This document shows, in pieces, positions 13,778 through 16,067 of a stretch of 16,067 nucleotides of DNA. The notes under the pieces are model-generated. The model was not told the DNA's origin. It saw only the letters and a list, made by a program, of their open reading frames with translations, and ran no database searches. Position 1 is the stretch's first letter. Each line of letters begins with the position of its first letter. Source of the DNA: Microbacterium sp. (GTDB lineage: Bacteria; Actinomycetota; Actinomycetes; Actinomycetales; Microbacteriaceae); assembly GCA_003524435.1 (NCBI GenBank), contig DQHP01000021.1, forward strand, positions 1-16,067, read 5' to 3'. The position numbers and the translations under genes are program-made.

Positions 13778-15054
13778 GAGCGCACTCCGAAGAAGTCAAT
13801 GGTGGCAGCGACGCCGTCGAGGAAGGCATCAACCTCAGCCTCGGTCGAATAGAGGTAGGTGCTCGCACGCGTTGATGAGGTCACCCCGAGTCGGCGATGC
13901 AGCGGCTGGGCGCAGTGATGCCCGACCCGCACCGCAATGCCGCGGTCATCGAGGAATTGCCCGACGTCATGCGAGTGGATGCCGGGAATGTCGAAGCTCG
14001 CCAGGCCCACGCGCGGTAGAGGGATGTCCGCGCCGAGCACACGCACCCCGTCGATGGCCGCGAGTCCGTCCATGAGCCGCTGGCCCAGCACCGCCTCGTG
14101 GGCCGCGATACGGGGCATGCCCACGGCCGAGAGGTAGTCGATCGCTGCGGCAAGCGCGACCGCCTGAGACACCTTTTGGGTGCCGGCTTCGAAGCGCTGC
14201 GGCGGCGGCAGGTACTTGGCGGCTGTCGTGGTGACCGTCGTGATCATGGATCCGCCCGTGAGAAACGGGGGCATGGCCGCGAGTAGTTCGCGCCGACCAT
14301 AGAGTGCTCCGATGCCGGTGGGGCCGAGCATCTTGTGGCCCGAGAGCACCGCGAAATCGACGTCGAGCGCGTGCAGGTCGAGCGGCATATGCGGGGCGGA
14401 CTGGCACGCATCGAGCAGCACGAAGGCGCCGACTTCACGCGCCGCCGAGATGAGCTGTTCAATCGGGTTGATAACGCCGAGCACATTCGAGACATGGGTC
14501 ACGGCCACGAGCTTGGTGCGCGGTCCGATCATCGCCTCGTCCAGGCGCAAGGCGCCCTCGTCATCAAGCGGGATCACGCGCAGGGTCGCGCCCGTCCGCG
14601 CGGCGAGCTCTTGCCACGGTATGAGGTTGGCGTGGTGTTCCATCTCGGTGGTGACGATCTCATCGCCCTCGCCCAGACGGAAGCGCTCGGCATCCGCTCC
14701 GCCGCGCCCCACGGACGCGTTCGAGAATGCGTAAGCGACGAGGTTGATCGCCTCGGTCGCGTTTGAGGTCCAGACGATCTCGTCGTCATTGGCGCCGACG
14801 AAGCGAGCAAGCGTGCTGCGGGCGTCCTCGAATACCTCGGTGGCCTCGCCCGCAAGCGTGTGTGCGCCGCGATGCACAGCAGAGTTCAGCGTCGTGGCGA
14901 ATTCACGCTCGGCGTCGAGCACCGCGAGCGGACGTTGGGAGGTGGCTCCTGAATCGAGGTATACGAGCGGATGCCCGTGCACCTGCGTGTGCAGAATCGG
15001 GAAGTCCTCGCGGAGACGAATAATTTCTGCCGCGTTGAGAGGAGAAGAACTCAT
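13774..15054 (-). CDS. sufS: SufS-type cysteine desulfurase
   Basis: A 426-residue class V PLP enzyme of the type II desulfurase group, converting cysteine to alanine and an enzyme persulfide. Landmarks are the N-terminal YLDSGATSQRP (32-42), SNATEAINL (97-105), EMEHHANLIPW (137-147, His141 expected over the PLP ring), LLDACQSAPH (213-222, Asp215 to the pyridine N), SGHKMLGPTGIG (238-249, Schiff-base Lys241) and the persulfide Cys381 in the short loop RVGHHCAQP (376-384). The short Cys loop matches SufS rather than IscS. The ATG at 15054 is supported by a GAGAAG about 8 nt upstream. A minus-strand TATGGT (15074-15069) could be the -10 box. It is the first gene of the sufS-sufU-sulfurtransferase run. 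Confidence 0.96.
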   Translation of the reverse strand: MSSSPLNAAEIIRLREDFPILHTQVHGHPLVYLDSGATSQRPLAVLDAEREFATTLNSAVHRGAHTLAGEATEVFEDARSTLARFVGANDDEIVWTSNATEAINLVAYAFSNASVGRGGADAERFRLGEGDEIVTTEMEHHANLIPWQELAARTGATLRVIPLDDEGALRLDEAMIGPRTKLVAVTHVSNVLGVINPIEQLISAAREVGAFVLLDACQSAPHMPLDLHALDVDFAVLSGHKMLGPTGIGALYGRRELLAAMPPFLTGGSMITTVTTTAAKYLPPPQRFEAGTQKVSQAVALAAAIDYLSAVGMPRIAAHEAVLGQRLMDGLAAIDGVRVLGADIPLPRVGLASFDIPGIHSHDVGQFLDDRGIAVRVGHHCAQPLHRRLGVTSSTRASTYLYSTEAEVDAFLDGVAATIDFFGVRS

Positions 15055-15072
15055 TCATCAAGCTTCTCACCA

Positions 15073-15078
15073 TAAACT
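15073..15078 (+). promoter_or_regulatory. -10 box of a probable leaderless lysE-like gene
   Basis: TAAACT (TANNNT form) ends 6 nt before the ATG at 15085, so transcription would begin at or next to the start codon. No Shine-Dalgarno is present between them. The opposing TATGGT for sufS overlaps the same bases, giving back-to-back promoters in a 30-bp gap. Confidence 0.55.
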
Positions 15079-15084
15079 CACACC

Positions 15085-15732
15085 ATGCTCAGTGCCGAGA
15101 CCCTCATCACATTCGTCGTCGCAGCATTCGTGATGGTTGCCATCCCCGGGCCGAACGTGCTTTTCATCATCGGCCGGTCGATCTCTCTTGGCCGCATGGG
15201 TGGCTTCCTCAGCATCCTCGGCACGGCGATCGGCTCAGTGTTGCTAGTCCTTGGCGTTGCGCTCGGAGTCGGCACCGTGATCGCACAGTCGGTCATACTG
15301 TTCACGATCGTAAAAGTTCTTGGCGCGGGATACCTGATCTACCTCGGCATCCAGGCGATTCGACACCGCAAGGATGCGGCCAAAGCCCTCACCACCGGCG
15401 TGGCGCTCACCTCGGGGAGAAAGCAACTCGCGCAAGGTTTCGTGGTCGGCATCACCAACCCGAAATCCATCGCTTTCTTCGTCGCCATTCTGCCGCAGTT
15501 CGTTGATCTGCACGCCGGATCCGTGCCGGTTCAGCTACTCATCCTCGGCGTCATTGTCGTCGTCGTCGGAGTAACGTGCGACGCTGCCTGGGTGATTGCG
15601 GCGAGCGCAGCTCGCACCTGGTTCGCCCGTTCACCGCAGCGTCTGTCGGCGATGGGCGCGACGGGAGGGTCGTTGATGATCGGGCTCGGGGCATTCCTGC
15701 TTGTTTGGAGCGAGAAGCCCGCCGCTGCCTAG
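15085..15732 (+). CDS. LysE/RhtB-family amino acid exporter
   Basis: A 215-residue membrane protein with the family's usual length and six hydrophobic segments, about 6-28, 40-65, 68-92, 117-140, 148-174 and 190-209. Family signatures are PGPNVLFIIGRSISLGRMGG (21-40) and the GITNPKSIAFFVAILPQF segment (122-139). It should export amino acids or related small molecules across the cytoplasmic membrane; the substrate is not readable from sequence. A link to sulfur metabolism (for example cysteine or alanine export) is suggested only by its divergent position to sufS. The start is fixed by the -10 box 6 nt upstream and the lack of other in-frame starts before the first hydrophobic segment. Confidence 0.93.
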   Translation: MLSAETLITFVVAAFVMVAIPGPNVLFIIGRSISLGRMGGFLSILGTAIGSVLLVLGVALGVGTVIAQSVILFTIVKVLGAGYLIYLGIQAIRHRKDAAKALTTGVALTSGRKQLAQGFVVGITNPKSIAFFVAILPQFVDLHAGSVPVQLLILGVIVVVVGVTCDAAWVIAASAARTWFARSPQRLSAMGATGGSLMIGLGAFLLVWSEKPAAA

Positions 15733-15741
15733 GGCTTCAGC

Positions 15742-15918
15742 TCAGGCGGGAGCGTCGTCCGGGTCTAGTGTCTTCAGCGAGTCCTTTTCGACCTCGTTGT
15801 CAGCATCGAGTTGCTCCTCGGTCGTGTCGTCGCCGCCCAAGGGGGCGTCTTCGCTCTCCACCTGCGCGGGGTTCGCAGGGCGGATTTCCTCAGCGGGGTC
15901 GGGTCGGTGATCTTCCAT
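15742..15918 (-). CDS. Small acidic conserved hypothetical protein
   Basis: A 58-residue, highly acidic, low-complexity protein (start MEDHRPDPAEEIRPANPAQV, end LDPDDAPA), predicted disordered. About a third of residues are Asp or Glu and there are no cysteines. The frame is open upstream to 16053, but that extension is Pro/Arg/Gly-rich non-coding style, so I prefer the ATG at 15918. Its stop is 9 nt from the convergent exporter stop. I know of similar small acidic proteins in Microbacteriaceae but no function. Confidence 0.65.
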   Translation of the reverse strand: MEDHRPDPAEEIRPANPAQVESEDAPLGGDDTTEEQLDADNEVEKDSLKTLDPDDAPA

Positions 15919-16067
15919 AGTCGGCACGCTACGCCCGAACTGGGCGGCCGACAAGCCCGGGCCGGATAGGTTTGGACGGCCTCGATCGGGGGAGTTCAGG
16001 AAACCAGCGAAACCCATCCCGCGTCTTCCTGGCGGGCGCCGGCCTGGGGCCAAGCCCCGGCGAGGGC
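15919..16067. other. No supported gene at the right edge
   Basis: The last 149 nt contain the upstream region of the small acidic protein and G/C-rich sequence. I see no gene, RNA or clear promoter that I can support. Confidence 0.5.

Noticed and set aside
15919..16053. Longer version (103 residues) of the small acidic protein
   Set aside because: The extra N-terminal part is Pro/Gly/Arg-rich and unlike the acidic body; the ATG at 15918 is the better start.

Overview
The window is high-GC DNA with dense short-overlap operons, actinobacterial-type TANNNT -10 boxes, leaderless-looking starts and a SufS/SufU pair. Together these point to an actinobacterium, most likely Microbacteriaceae (Microbacterium-like). 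This placement is from composition and protein style only; no search was run.

Positions 1-7911 (all minus strand) form one sugar-utilisation operon read from right to left. It encodes an SBP_bac_5 lipoprotein, two Opp/Dpp-type permeases, two Opp/Dpp-type ATPases, a ROK-family repressor and a family 4 glycosidase with 6-phospho-beta-glucosidase signatures that runs off the left edge. A promoter with an overlapping 33-bp imperfect palindrome (7879-7911) precedes the lipoprotein gene and is a good candidate operator for the ROK protein. The glycosidase signature implies a phosphorylated substrate, but the importer is an ABC system and no kinase or PTS gene is visible here.

Positions 8030-10030 look like a very small genomic island. 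An intact tRNA-Arg(ACG) gene lies at 9958-10030. A 47-bp copy of its 3' part (44/47 identical) lies 1926 bp away at 8030-8076, followed by a strong terminator. Between the two copies is only a hipB-hipA toxin-antitoxin pair and its control region; there is no integrase. The control region holds four 18-bp dyads, plus a degenerate fifth, at an exact 28-bp period, covering the predicted hipBA promoter.

Positions 10106-12251 hold a conserved hypothetical protein, a divergent short-chain dehydrogenase and a convergent FadR/FCD-type GntR regulator.

Positions 12353-15054 (minus) hold a sulfur-handling cluster: SufS cysteine desulfurase, SufU scaffold/sulfur acceptor (4-bp overlap), then a two-domain rhodanese/3-mercaptopyruvate sulfurtransferase-like protein. 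Divergent from sufS is a LysE/RhtB exporter with a probably leaderless start, followed by a small acidic convergent protein. The last ~150 bases show no supported gene.
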